Of a stretch of 26,447 nt of DNA, positions 1-8,677 are shown one piece after another. The position numbers were made by a program, and so were the translations under genes. This DNA comes from Euprymna scolopes. Lineage: Eukaryota > Mollusca > Cephalopoda > Sepiida > Sepiolidae. The number at the start of each line of letters is the position of its first letter. Positions within the stretch are counted from its first letter, which is position 1. The notes under the pieces are model-generated. The model was not told the DNA's origin and did not search any database. It saw only the letters and a list, made by a program, of their open reading frames with translations. The stretch spans positions 140,300,772 to 140,327,218 of the forward strand of contig CM044488.1 of the NCBI GenBank assembly GCA_024364805.1, read 5' to 3'.

Positions 1-9
1 GATTTCAAA

Positions 10-1199
10 TCATGTATTTTCAAATAAGTTTTCGTTATAACGCTTTTAATTTGTATATTATTTTAAGGGCGTTTTTCGTTTTATTTAATCGTTTTAATTA
101 CAATCGTTTTTAGCAATTATGTCGTCTTTTCAGGAAATTGAATACAAGATGGAAAAAAAAGCAAAATCGCACAATTTTTTTTCATTTCAATACAAGATAG
201 GCCGAAAAGCTTCTAAAACAGCTTGCGATATTAACGAAGCGTTTGACTCAAGAACCACTATTGAACGCTCAACACAATAATGGCTGAAGAAATTTCGTGG
301 CGGCGATGAAAATGTGTAAGAGATGGTGAGCGTAGTTGTTGGCCATTGGATCTTGAAAACGATCAATTGAGCCTTAATCGAAGCCAATCAACGCATAAGT
401 TCGAGAACTTGCTTTTGAATTAGACCTATCGTACACGACGATTTCCAAACATTTGAGAGAACTTTCAAAGAAAAATAAATGGGTGTTTTACGAATTGAAC
501 GATATCCAAAGAAACGCCGTTATGAAGTGACATCTTCTCTTTTTTTTTTTTTTACGCAACAAGAATGACATGTTTCTTGATCGGGTTGTGACTTGCGATG
601 AAACGTGATTTCTTTACAACGCTCAGCTCAGTGGTTGGACACCGACAAAGCTCCACGATATTTCTTGAAGCTAGAGTTGCACTAAAAGAAGATCACGCTG
701 ACTGTTTAGCGGTCTGCGGCCGGCCTCATCAATTACAGATTTTTGAATGCCGTCAAAACAATTGCGGCGGAGAATTACTGTCAACAAATGGATGAAATGC
801 ATCAGAAACTTCAACAACTGCCAAAAAAAGTCCAATTCTCCTCCTCGACAATGCTCAACCGTACGTTGATAAACCGACCCTTTAGAAGTTGAACGAATTG
901 GCCTAAGAAACTCTGCCTCATCCGCCATAATCTCTAGACCAACTACTACTTTTTAAAGCATCTCGACAATTTTCTCCGTGAGAAATGCTTAAAAACCTGA
1001 GAGATATCAAAACCGCCTTCATCGACTTTATCGCCTGCCAGAAGGCAAGATTTTTACGTTATTAGAATAAATACACTTGTCTTGCCTTGGCAAAAGTGGG
1101 TTAATGGCGTTTATTTCTAACAAGAAATTTTTGTTTGAGCCGAGATATGTTTATCTGACTTTAAATGTTTAAAACCGCAAGAACCTACTGTTAACCTGA
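10..1199 (+). mobile_element. Mariner-type DNA transposon, nearly full length, decayed
   Basis: Plain cut-and-paste transposon of the IS630/Tc1/mariner superfamily. Both ends are recognisable but worn. Positions 20-30 hold CAAATAAGTT, and 1171-1199 hold the reverse complement of TCAGGTT followed by TTGCGGTTTT, which resemble terminal repeats of the cecropia/Hsmar1 group. A TA follows at 1200-1201, as expected for the target duplication. The length of about 1.19 kb is close to the usual 1.2-1.3 kb. Only one transposase frame was present and it is now dead, so the copy could move only if an enzyme were supplied from elsewhere. The subgroup call comes from recognising transposase motifs, not from a search. 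The left boundary is uncertain by several bases. Confidence 0.8.
119..1115 (+). pseudogene. Dead mariner transposase
   Basis: The enzyme would bind the terminal repeats through an N-terminal helix-turn-helix region and cut with a DD34D catalytic domain. The ATG at 119 opens 53 codons containing GRKASKTACDINEAF and ERSTQ, then TAA at 278, then WLKKFRGGDENV, matching the usual ...VQRWFKKFRSGDE... of the family. Further blocks appear in shifted frames: DHADC..., VTCDE (first catalytic Asp, near 590-600), MDEMHQKLQQL (near 790), SPILLLDNAQP (second Asp, near 835-850), TL.KLNEL, PHPP (near 915) and FKHL-like (near 955). The stretch that should carry the third Asp (SPTDYHFF in relatives) is reduced to LDQLLLFK. 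A poly-T run near 540-553 looks like a slippage expansion. Several stops and frame changes show it is old and inactive. Confidence 0.82.
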
Positions 1200-1221
1200 T
1201 ATATAAAGTACTGTCTATATA

Positions 1222-1225
<4 letters not shown>

Positions 1226-1288
<63 letters not shown>
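1226..1288. repeat. (AT)n microsatellite
   Basis: About 63 bp of uninterrupted AT dinucleotides, followed by a short TGTC run (1290-1300). It lies 25 bp beyond the mariner end. No gene signal is seen. Confidence 0.95.
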
Positions 1289-1292
<4 letters not shown>

Positions 1293-1510
1293 CTGTCTGT
1301 ACTTTCCACTTTTTCTTGAAAACTACGAGACTGATTTGACTGAAATGTTGTACGGGCCTTCTTTATTATTAGGTGCAGCGAAATAAGTATTATAGTATCT
1401 GTTTCATGCGAAGTAAGAGATTAATATTGATTAATAAGGATTAGTATATAACGCAAAAGTAAACACAAATTTAATCCTATTCAACCATGTTATTGGCGTA
1501 AATCACTAAT

Positions 1511-1735
1511 TCTAAGTCAACGGGCTATAAATTTTCCCGCTTTTTAACAGGGTAAATTTTTATAATGTCTGTGTGTGTGTATTTCTACGAGTTTGTGTGT
1601 GTGTGTGTGTGTTTCTAAGAGTCAAGTCAATGGGCTATAACTTTTCCCGCTTTTTAACAGGCTAAATGTTTATTGTGTGTGCGTGTGTGTGCGTGTGCGT
1701 GTGTGTGTGTGTATGTGTTTATTTCTACGAATTAT
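1511..1735. repeat. Tandem duplication of a GT-rich unit
   Basis: Two adjacent units of about 110 bp. Each begins AAGTCAA.GGGCTATAA, continues with TTTTCCCGCTTTTTAACAG (1531-1550 and 1642-1661 approximately), runs into a (GT)n or (GTGC)n tract and ends near TATTTCTACGA. The non-microsatellite part is almost identical between the units, so the duplication is fairly recent or has been homogenised. The units also share the GT tract, whose length differs between them. Confidence 0.75.
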
Positions 1736-1739
1736 GAAG

Positions 1740-3650
1740 GGGTTGAGTAAAATATTGCTCTAAGGGGAATTTTAAAAAGTTAAACTACGAAAAATAACTA
1801 CATCCGAAAGAATAATGTGTTGCTGACAACTGTGGATGTGGAACCGTTGTTGCAATTACGAACAACAGCAAACGTAACATTCAACGCTACACGACATTTG
1901 CCTGCCACATTTGTTTACGTGAGGAACATCCTTAGAACCGGTGTCAAAAGTTAAGGTGCTATAATACATTCCGCATAATCCAAATAATACAAAAGAAAAT
2001 CCAGTGTTAAAAGAATAATAATAGAAATAAAATAATGCAAATAAATAAAAGATGGCTACACAAAGAAATAAAGAAGGAAGTCATTAATGAACGAATTAAT
2101 GAATGTATGAATGAAGGTGATAGTAAAAAAAAAACGTAAAACTACAAATACAAGAAAATGAAAATGAAAAAATAATCAATGAAAAGTGAACAAATACAGT
2201 ACAGAAAGAAAAGGATATGATAAAAGAAGAAAAAAAAACAAATTAGTTAAAAGAAAGAAACGATTTTTGAAAAGTCTCCCCATGCGGCAGCCGATCTCTT
2301 AATAAAAACTGACAGCCCAAATTGCAAATCTTATTAGTTAAAGCCAAGTCGATCCTGTCGGGTTGTTTTACTCATTCATTTATTCAACTCACTTGAAATC
2401 GAAACTTCTTTATTCTCCCTTTATTTATTTATTTTATTTTTTGTTATTTTCTTCTTTTTTTCCATCATTCGATCTTTTACTTCCTTTTCAGGGAAGAGAA
2501 GAACATGGCCACCAAAGAGAATGCTGATATCACACGTACTTGAAGTTCGTCTTTCTTCCACCCACAGGAAAGCCGGATAGAGTTCTGCGCGAAAACGCGT
2601 TACTTTATTGCGATTTGCATTAGTCTACGTGTCATGCGAGATTTCAAAACCGCACGTAGAGACACAATTTGACAATGAATGGCTTCTTCCGGTTTCATTG
2701 AAACGAAAGACTACTGTTAGATATTGGCAGGCAACCCCGGGAAGAAAAAACATTCGATGAGTTGCACACACGCAAATTGATTCGATGTGAAGAATTCGGG
2801 ACTTTCCACCATTGTGTAACGGAATGCAATATTTGACTCTAAAATATATGAGAGGATATCGAGCAAAGGTTAAAACAATAGACAAGGGCAATATTAAACA
2901 CTCCAATAGGAAAAATTGTTTTTATAAATGAAATCATCAGAAATAAAAATTAAGTCAATCGATCAGGGAGAGTCAGGCTGTGTCACCATTTCTTCACTAT
3001 CCGACATAATAAAGCACTCCACCTTACGCGCCTTTCAGAAATGTCAAAACAAAGTAATAATTTATCACCAAAAGTTGATTTGTTGGCGTGATATAAAAGC
3101 AATATATTTTTTGTAGATCAACTGTGTTGTGATTTTTACTTTGTATATATCTTGTACCAGCGACAAAGGTTAACATTTATATAGACTGTACAAATGCATT
3201 TTAAACAACCGAATACAGCGAATACGTAACAGTACGTGCATAATTTTTTAACCGGTTGGCTTTCGTAGGTTTTCTTTTATGACGAGAATGCTAATTTTTA
3301 ACACTGAATGACATATAACCATCAGAAGATTAGTACAGCTTAGTATTGTTAAATGATTCTCGTTGATGGCTGTAGATATTGTTAGATCTTTTTCTCTAAG
3401 GCTCGCGCTTCTTTTCTCTAAAAGTATATATTAGAATTCACCATAACTACGAATATCAAATCAACTTTAACGTCAACGATGAATTTAAGGCCGCTATCTA
3501 GTAGGAAAGAAATAATACCATCGACTATATTCGAGAACGATCCGAAAGTTCCCTTTAACTATCTATTATAATAAAGTGCAAAGGGTCCGTCACTCTTTTT
3601 CCTAAGATTACTTTACTTACTCTTGATCCTAACTTTATTATGCTTTATGT
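1740..3650. other. Unassigned AT-rich DNA
   Basis: No supportable gene or RNA. 2010-2260 is A-rich with many short AAAT/GAAA runs. A pyrimidine-rich run ends in CTTCCTTTTCAG at about 2490 and looks like a splice acceptor, but only a 12-codon frame (ATG at 2503) follows. Open frames of 62-93 codons at 2625-2906 (minus) and 2928-3116 (plus) have no recognisable domain or codon pattern and are probably chance. Confidence 0.6.
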
Positions 3651-3814
3651 GTTTAGCAAAAGAGCAGTACGTTATATTTTAAAAGTATTTGGTATGACTT
3701 GATCAAGGATTGAACCTTGGCCCCCCTGCCCATTAGCGAACACTTACAAGGAGCCTTAAATATGTTTCCAGACTTTTTGTACTGCCATTTTACACTATTT
3801 ACTCGGCCAATAAA

Positions 3815-4172
3815 CTCTGCTGTTCTGTCTTCCTTACTCTCCCCCACACACATCATCATCCCTCGCAGAATCTCTGCTTCCTTGAATCTCTTATGCCACT
3901 CAAAAACTGATGCTCAATTTATGCAAGATAGTTCAAAAGCAGTCTGAAGCATTCCGTACGCGTCTGTGGCATGTTTTTCAAGTTTCATACAGAATTTTAT
4001 TGCATATCGTTCTTCTATGCTCGCGCCCAGAATGCATTTTTGAAATTCTCAAGTGTGATAATCAGGCCTTAGTAGGATGTATTCCAATTCTTTCAGTAGC
4101 TGAAATCATAAAATTGATAAGTCATCTCATAACATGTATAGCAATAACATAGTGAATTTTTAAGATTCAACG
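3815..4172. repeat. Unclassified dispersed repeat, copy 1
   Basis: Matches 14420-14782 in the same orientation over about 350 bp. Shared blocks include CTCAAAAACTGATGCTC, CAGTCTGAAGCATTCC, ACAGAATTTTATTGCATA, GTAGGAT..ATTCCAATTC and AGCTGAAATCATAAAA. Identity is high in blocks (by eye roughly 75-80%) with small indels. The 80-codon frame across it (3910-4152) is not conserved as a clean frame in the other copy, so I do not treat it as a protein. No terminal repeats, poly-A tail or polymerase III boxes are seen. It stops about 17 bp before the LTR-like element at 4189. Confidence 0.75.
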
Positions 4173-4188
4173 ACCAAACCCAAGGAAC

Positions 4189-4596
4189 TGTAACAAAGCC
4201 GCCAGAGTGGGGTTAGCAGCAGCTACCGTATGACAGTTAACATATGCAAATGACCAAGCCGGCTGCGCGAAGTGACGTAACAACGAAAGAAGAGAAGAAA
4301 AAGAAAAAGCAGAGACAATAAAAAGACATAAGTGGGCGGAGAAGGAATCGCGTGCAGGAAGAAGCACATGCGTGTCAAGAACAGTCTAAAAGGACATATC
4401 GATGTGAAAAATAAAAATGCAATGCATTGTTGGAAATACCACGAATAAATGCCTTTTATCTAAAACTTAAAAAAAACGAGTCGAATTTCTTTTGTGTCCT
4501 TTGTTTCTTTGCGAGATTTTCATCTATGACGTGTTGGCTCCGTTAAATTGTTACGTGATATTATTCTGAACGATTAAGAAAGTGTACAATGTTACA
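4189..4596 (+). mobile_element. Probable solo LTR (fossil)
   Basis: The segment starts TGTAAC and ends GTTACA, a perfect 6-bp inverted repeat of the TG...CA type that marks LTR ends. An AATAAA polyadenylation signal lies at about 4444, roughly 150 bp before the end. A second, partial copy of the 3' half lies at about 7545-7698 (shared GTTGGAAATAC/TATTGGAAATAC, TTGTTTC/CTGTTTCCTTGCGA, TGGCTCCGTTAAA/TGGTCCGTTAAA and TTACAGAA). No internal coding region is attached, so it is a solo LTR or an isolated end. The flanking bases do not give a clean target duplication. Family unknown; a Gypsy-type origin is only a guess. Confidence 0.5.
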
Positions 4597-4748
4597 GAAA
4601 GACGCGTTTTCTTTTTAAGGGTCATTGTTATTTGGCAATTTATGTTGTCTGCCTAATAGCAGGAGTAAAAATTGCGTGGGGTTTCAGATTCCCGAGGACA
4701 TTAGCCACATTTCGTTTATTATCGATCCTTAAGTCATTTAATTATAAT

Positions 4749-4788
<40 letters not shown>
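4749..4788. repeat. (TC)n microsatellite
   Basis: About 40 bp of TC dinucleotides with one interruption. The open frame running through it is an artefact of the repeat. Confidence 0.92.
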
Positions 4789-4790
<2 letters not shown>

Positions 4791-5052
4791 TTATCTTTTT
4801 ATCTTTATCTTTCTCTATCAGACGTCAAATTCGCTCGATTGCCTGCTCCTACATTGCTTCAATGTTCACTCTGATAACATTTGCTGACCCTTTGACTGTG
4901 ATATTTTGTCGTTTTCAACCTATTCAATACCTTAGTATTAACCAAATCACATAAGAGCTAATCTATCGATTCAATATGTAACAATTAGTCTTGTCCGTCT
5001 TTTTTCATTAATGCACAGCCAAATGTTTGTGCTTCTTGGCAACTTTAAGGCG

Positions 5053-5120
<68 letters not shown>
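5053..5120. repeat. (ATT)n microsatellite
   Basis: About 68 bp of uninterrupted ATT triplets. Unlike the AAT tracts at 7727 and 8145, no LINE end was recognised beside it. Confidence 0.95.
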
Positions 5121-5121
<1 letters not shown>

Positions 5122-5370
5122 GATTTTAATGACAGCTTCTAGAAAATATTCTTTCCCGTTACACATTATTATGACAAAGACTATCATAGGTCCTGATCTT
5201 GAAGAATTAATTTAAGAATTAAACTAAACACTTAAATTCTGGAAGATGTTGAATCCGAAACACAATTCGTCGGCTCTAATTTGGGCACAAAAAGGTGAAT
5301 TCACTTTGAAATTCCTCATTCCAGTTCAAAATTGTGAAACGTGACGGAACTCTATTCGAGATATTATCAG

Positions 5371-5496
5371 TCTAACTACATTAAGAACAAGTCTAACTAC
5401 ATTAAGAACAAGTCTAACTACATTAAGAACATGTCTAACTACATTAAGAACATGTATAACTACATTAAGAACATGTATAATTACATTAAGAACATG
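5371..5496. repeat. 21-bp minisatellite, six units
   Basis: Six tandem units of the type TCTAACTACATTAAGAACAA, differing at a few bases (TCTAAC to TATAAC or TATAAT; ACAAG to ACATG). Because 21 is divisible by three, both strands stay open (SNYIKNK on plus; HVLNVVR on minus). The variants form blocks: two AAG-type units, then ATG-type units, as expected for stepwise tandem growth. I see no gene signal outside the array. Confidence 0.9.
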
Positions 5497-5819
5497 TATA
5501 AACAAAACGCCTTCAATTACCACATCAGCACGGAAAGTAAAATTATTCCAAAATGTTCGACTTGATCATCTATAAAAGCTAAGATAATCGCACTAATAAG
5601 TATATTGTAAATATTACGGATGCGTCATTGTCAGAATAATTTATGCATCGTTGAGCAACAGATTCGCGCACTTTGGTATCAGCAAGATCCTCTGCTTAAT
5701 AAATACTATCTGATATATGAGTGTTAAATTAAACATGATGCCATGCATCAGCAGCGTTCACATCAATCAATCACGTGGAAAGAACACCAACAGACAGCAT
5801 CATTACTTTATCAAAACCC

Positions 5820-6065
5820 CGTTGACATCCTCGCAAACGAACCAGCAAACCAACTTGTAGCATAATTACAATTTTACCTCTCATTAATACGCACGTACAC
5901 CACACTATTAAACAAAGCTTATATAAAGTGAATGCAATAGACATTTCACTTTCTTAATGCAAACGCAACTCGTATACATTCTTGTAAATATCCTTAAACA
6001 GGATTCTCGCAATAAATGCGGTTATATTTTGACTAGTGTGTTTATTTTTTCCTCTTGTTAACCCC
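5820..6065 (+). other. Possible LTR or promoter-polyA fragment
   Basis: A TATA box (TATATAAAG at 5920-5928) is followed about 85 bp later by AATAAA (6011-6016) and a T-rich run, the compact promoter and polyadenylation layout seen in LTRs. I could not find matching TG...CA ends, a primer-binding site or a second copy in the window. AT-rich DNA can produce this by chance. Confidence 0.25.
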
Positions 6066-6341
6066 AAACAATCCATGTTGCCACTTGGACCAAAAGGGCT
6101 CTTATTTGGGATTATGTATGCATGAACTATGTAGGTAAATGAGCTGGGTGTCTGTTCACATCACATTTAAAATTTTGCATGTTAGTACAGTTATGGAAAG
6201 AAGGAAATAGGAATAAGAATACCAAAGTCTTGCTACTATTGAAGTAGAAGGCTTTCCGGCATCTAGAAACCTTTACAATTATGGGGTTGGATTTTGTTGT
6301 TAGACGGGGGTACGTACATCGAGGAAGTATACGTGCTATGA

Positions 6342-6431
6342 ATTCATTAAACGAACATTCAATTAAACGAACATTCTATTAATAAATTTTTATTAAACGA
6401 ACATTTCATTAATAAATTTCCATTAAGCGAA
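6342..6431. repeat. Minisatellite, left part
   Basis: Units of about 30 bp built on CATTAAACGAACATTCCATTA plus AATAACTTTC-like spacers. The array resumes at 6705 after an inserted element. Units differ by single bases and by small length changes. Confidence 0.85.
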
Positions 6432-6704
6432 GGTCCTGGATATGACCTAAAACTATATCCGATGGTGAGGCCCCAGCTTGCAGGCCTTAGGGAGTGTGGA
6501 GCCACCCTTTAATTGCCATTGCTCCCAGGTCCACTCTGACCCGGAGTGGTAGCACCTGTTAGGGTCCCAACTATGGGTTAAATAGAATACGACTTAAAAA
6601 AACAAATATACTATATTAAAAAATCGTTCTTCAAAATCACCAGATTCGGCATTAAATAACATGAAAAGGGTTGATATGCCGTAAAACAAAACAACCAACC
6701 AACC
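6432..6704 (+). mobile_element. Retroposon-like insertion with (AACC)n tail
   Basis: A 273-bp block interrupts the minisatellite. It is far more GC-rich than its surroundings in its first 130 bp (for example GGTGAGGCCCCAGCTTGCAG near 6464) and ends in ACAACCAACCAACC, a simple-repeat tail. The array sequence ATTAAGCGAA lies directly before it (6422-6431) and again directly after it (6705-6714), and the array then continues in phase. That is the pattern of a 10-11 bp target-site duplication made by LINE-driven reverse transcription. I found no convincing polymerase III A/B boxes, so it may be a SINE of unfamiliar type or a truncated LINE tail. Confidence 0.65.
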
Positions 6705-7043
6705 ATTAAGCGAACATTGCATTTATAACTTTTCATTAAGCGAACACTCCATTAATAACTTTCCATTAAACCAACATTCCATTAATAAATTTTTATTAAA
6801 CGAACATTTCATAAATAATTTCCATTAAACGAACATTGCATTCATAACTTTCCATTAAGCGAACATTCCATTAATAACATTCCATTAAACGAACATTCGA
6901 TTAATAACTTCCCATTAAGCGAACGTTCCATTAATAACTTTCCATTAAACGAATATTCCGTTAATAATTTTCTATTAAACGAAGATTCCATTAATAACTT
7001 TTCATTAAACGAACACTTCATTAATAACTTTCCATTAATAACT
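6705..7043. repeat. Minisatellite, right part
   Basis: Continuation of the array begun at 6342. About eleven units of 28-30 bp alternate CATTAAACGAACATTC/CATTAAGCGAACATTC with CATTAATAACTTTC. The 84-codon minus-strand frame over it (repeated LLMECSFNGK) comes from the 30-bp period, which is divisible by three. Confidence 0.88.
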
Positions 7044-7387
7044 TGTAAAACAGACACAGGGATACAAAATTGCTGTAATGAAACGTACTGTACCATAATT
7101 TTGCTAATACACGATTTTGTTACAACTATATCGTATTATGTTTGTCTTAATTACTGTCGGTCCGCAGATTTTTTTCTTTATTTGAATAAAGCTATAAAGG
7201 AATCTTGCATGTTTATAAAGGCGAATAATGAATTACACTTTTAAGATTTAATACATTATAAACACAATATATCATGCTTGCTATAGTGAACCAATTTTAG
7301 CAGCTGAAATTGCAATACATATTCAAAATATAAAGGATACAGAGAGGCACGTATTCGGTCGGTGTTCGAGGCGTAGAGTATTCGAGA

Positions 7388-7477
7388 CGTGTTCGAAACA
7401 CGACAGAGCGGTAAAGACGTGTTCGAGACACGAGAGAAAGAAAAGGACGTGTTCGAGTCACGGGTGTTCGGACAAGT
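7388..7477. promoter_or_regulatory. Three 15-bp palindromes at 30-bp spacing
   Basis: CGTGTTCGAAACACG (7388-7402), CGTGTTCGAGACACG (7418-7432) and CGTGTTCGAGTCACG (7448-7462) start exactly 30 bp apart. Each has inverted arms CGTG(T)...(A)CACG around a TCGA centre. They are the heads of three 30-bp tandem units. Looser relatives (GTATTCGAG, GTGTTCGG) flank them. Regular palindromes in phase with the DNA helix could bind dimeric proteins. This is inference; a plain minisatellite is the alternative. Confidence 0.45.
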
Positions 7478-7544
7478 AAAATTCGAGATGTGTTAGAGAC
7501 GAAAAGTCATACGCGCCCGGAAATGAACTGTTTAAATATTTAGA

Positions 7545-7698
7545 AAAAAAAATGCGTTATTGGAAATACATGATATAAAGGCTTTGTTAAAAAAATTAAA
7601 CTGTGCGTTGAGTTTTGATATTTCTTCTGTTTCCTTGCGACGGAGTTTATACTGTGTTTGGTCCGTTAAAATATAACGAAAAAGTTTACAGTATTACA
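7545..7698 (+). mobile_element. LTR 3'-half fragment (fossil)
   Basis: Diverged match to the second half of the probable LTR at 4189-4596. It shares TATTGGAAATAC, TTTCCTTGCGA, GTCCGTTAAA and the end TTACAGAA. The upstream half is not recognisably shared, so the left boundary is unknown. The 30-bp palindrome array at 7388 would fall where the U3 part of such an LTR belongs, but this is not shown by homology. Confidence 0.4.
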
Positions 7699-7725
7699 GA
7701 ACTATGTTTGTTGAGATTCAATTCC

Positions 7726-7726
<1 letters not shown>

Positions 7727-7786
<60 letters not shown>
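7727..7786. repeat. (AAT)n microsatellite
   Basis: About 60 bp of pure AAT triplets directly upstream of the LINE 3'-end block at 7795. Dong-type LINEs are known to insert into TAA repeats. Confidence 0.93.
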
Positions 7787-7787
<1 letters not shown>

Positions 7788-7794
7788 GCACCAA

Positions 7795-8120
7795 ATAGTC
7801 GTAAAGAGTCAAGGAGAATGAAAAGACGAGGAGAGAAAGCACTAACCAGACTTCCACTGTCTGGTTAGTGCGAAGGTGACTGGGATCTTAGGGATGTTTA
7901 GTGAAACTCAGATTCCAGTGATGTCAAATGGCCGGTGCCAGCTAGAAATCAATGGTAGACAGCTGTTTCGATATCTAAAATTTATTTGCAATGATTATCG
8001 AAAGAGGTGGAAAGTACTGGTAATCTGGGGAGACTTGTCACTTAGACTCCAGAAAACATCACAGGTTGTTGATAGAGCGAATCTTTGATGATTGCCTTTG
8101 TGAAAACTCCTAGTGAGTGC
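7795..8120 (+). mobile_element. LINE 3'-end fragment (R4/Dong-like), 5'-truncated
   Basis: Matches 23015-23325, which lies just downstream of the decayed R2/R4-type LINE reading frame. Shared blocks include GACGAGGAGAGAAA/GACCGAGGAGAGAAA, TAACCAGAC.TCC.CT, AATGG.CG.T.CCA, AGAAATCAATGG, GGAGACTTGT, CAGAAAACA/CAGAGAACA, AATCTTTGATGAT and ACTCCTAGT. It is bordered on both sides by AAT triplets (7727-7786 and 8145-8193). I read it as the 3' untranslated end of the same LINE family, inserted in an AAT repeat. The 70-codon frame at 7876 is probably chance. Confidence 0.6.
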
Positions 8121-8144
8121 AATAGTACTACCGGTATTACTATT

Positions 8145-8193
8145 GCTACTACTACTACTACTAATAATAATAATAATAATAATAATAACAACA
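8145..8193. repeat. (ACT)n(AAT)n microsatellite
   Basis: ACT triplets (8146-8162) change to AAT triplets (8162-8190). It forms the right border of the LINE 3'-end block. The run of S and I residues in the minus-strand 112-codon frame at 7995-8333 comes from it. Confidence 0.9.
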
Positions 8194-8194
8194 A

Positions 8195-8673
8195 AGTCGA
8201 GGCATGAGTTGATTATGAAGCTTATTACTACAGTGCAAAGCCATATTTGTAATGTGATGTTTAATATAAGTTTTATTTGAAATAAAAATAAATGTGTTGA
8301 AGCATCAATGACGCCCGACAAATTAGATGCCATGATTGCCGTCGGAAAGAGGGCAGTTTTGGTAACAACAACGATGATATGGTTGTAGAAATCTAAGCTA
8401 ATAGTTAACTACAATCGAGGGCGACCCGAACGCACTCTTTTTATTAACTGCTACGCCGAGATGTAAAGGAGAGTTCCACTCCATTATTAGTAGAGCTTCA
8501 GTTGCACTTGATTTTCCTCTTGCAATTAATGAGCGTTTAGCAAGAGGGTACTAAGTACTATTTTCAAGTCTGATTTTATGAAAGGTTTTTATTAACTTAG
8601 TCTTCGTGGGTCGCCTTTAAATATGAAATAGAATTTTTCTTTAAAGTTCAGAATGGTTAACACTTGAAAACCT
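8195..8673. other. Unassigned AT-rich DNA
   Basis: No gene or recognised repeat. Nothing in it matches other parts of the window. Confidence 0.5.
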
Positions 8674-8677
8674 TTAA

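Noticed and set aside
2440-2540. Pyrimidine-rich run ending TTCCTTTTCAG followed by ATG in good context, possible first coding exon of a host gene
   Set aside because: Only 12 codons follow before a stop, no donor-bounded exon or protein similarity is visible, and pyrimidine runs are common in this DNA.
2798-2807. GGGACTTTCC, a perfect NF-kappaB-type site
   Set aside because: A single 10-base match with no promoter or gene nearby; expected by chance at this scale.
3706-3716. GGATTGAACC, a B-box-like match on the minus strand suggesting a SINE or tRNA
   Set aside because: No A box at a suitable distance and no cloverleaf; no second copy in the window.
6342-7043. Regular repeats with a GC-rich interruption, reminiscent of a CRISPR layout
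   Set aside because: Units are contiguous and variable with no spacers; the interruption is an inserted retroposon, and the surroundings are eukaryotic.
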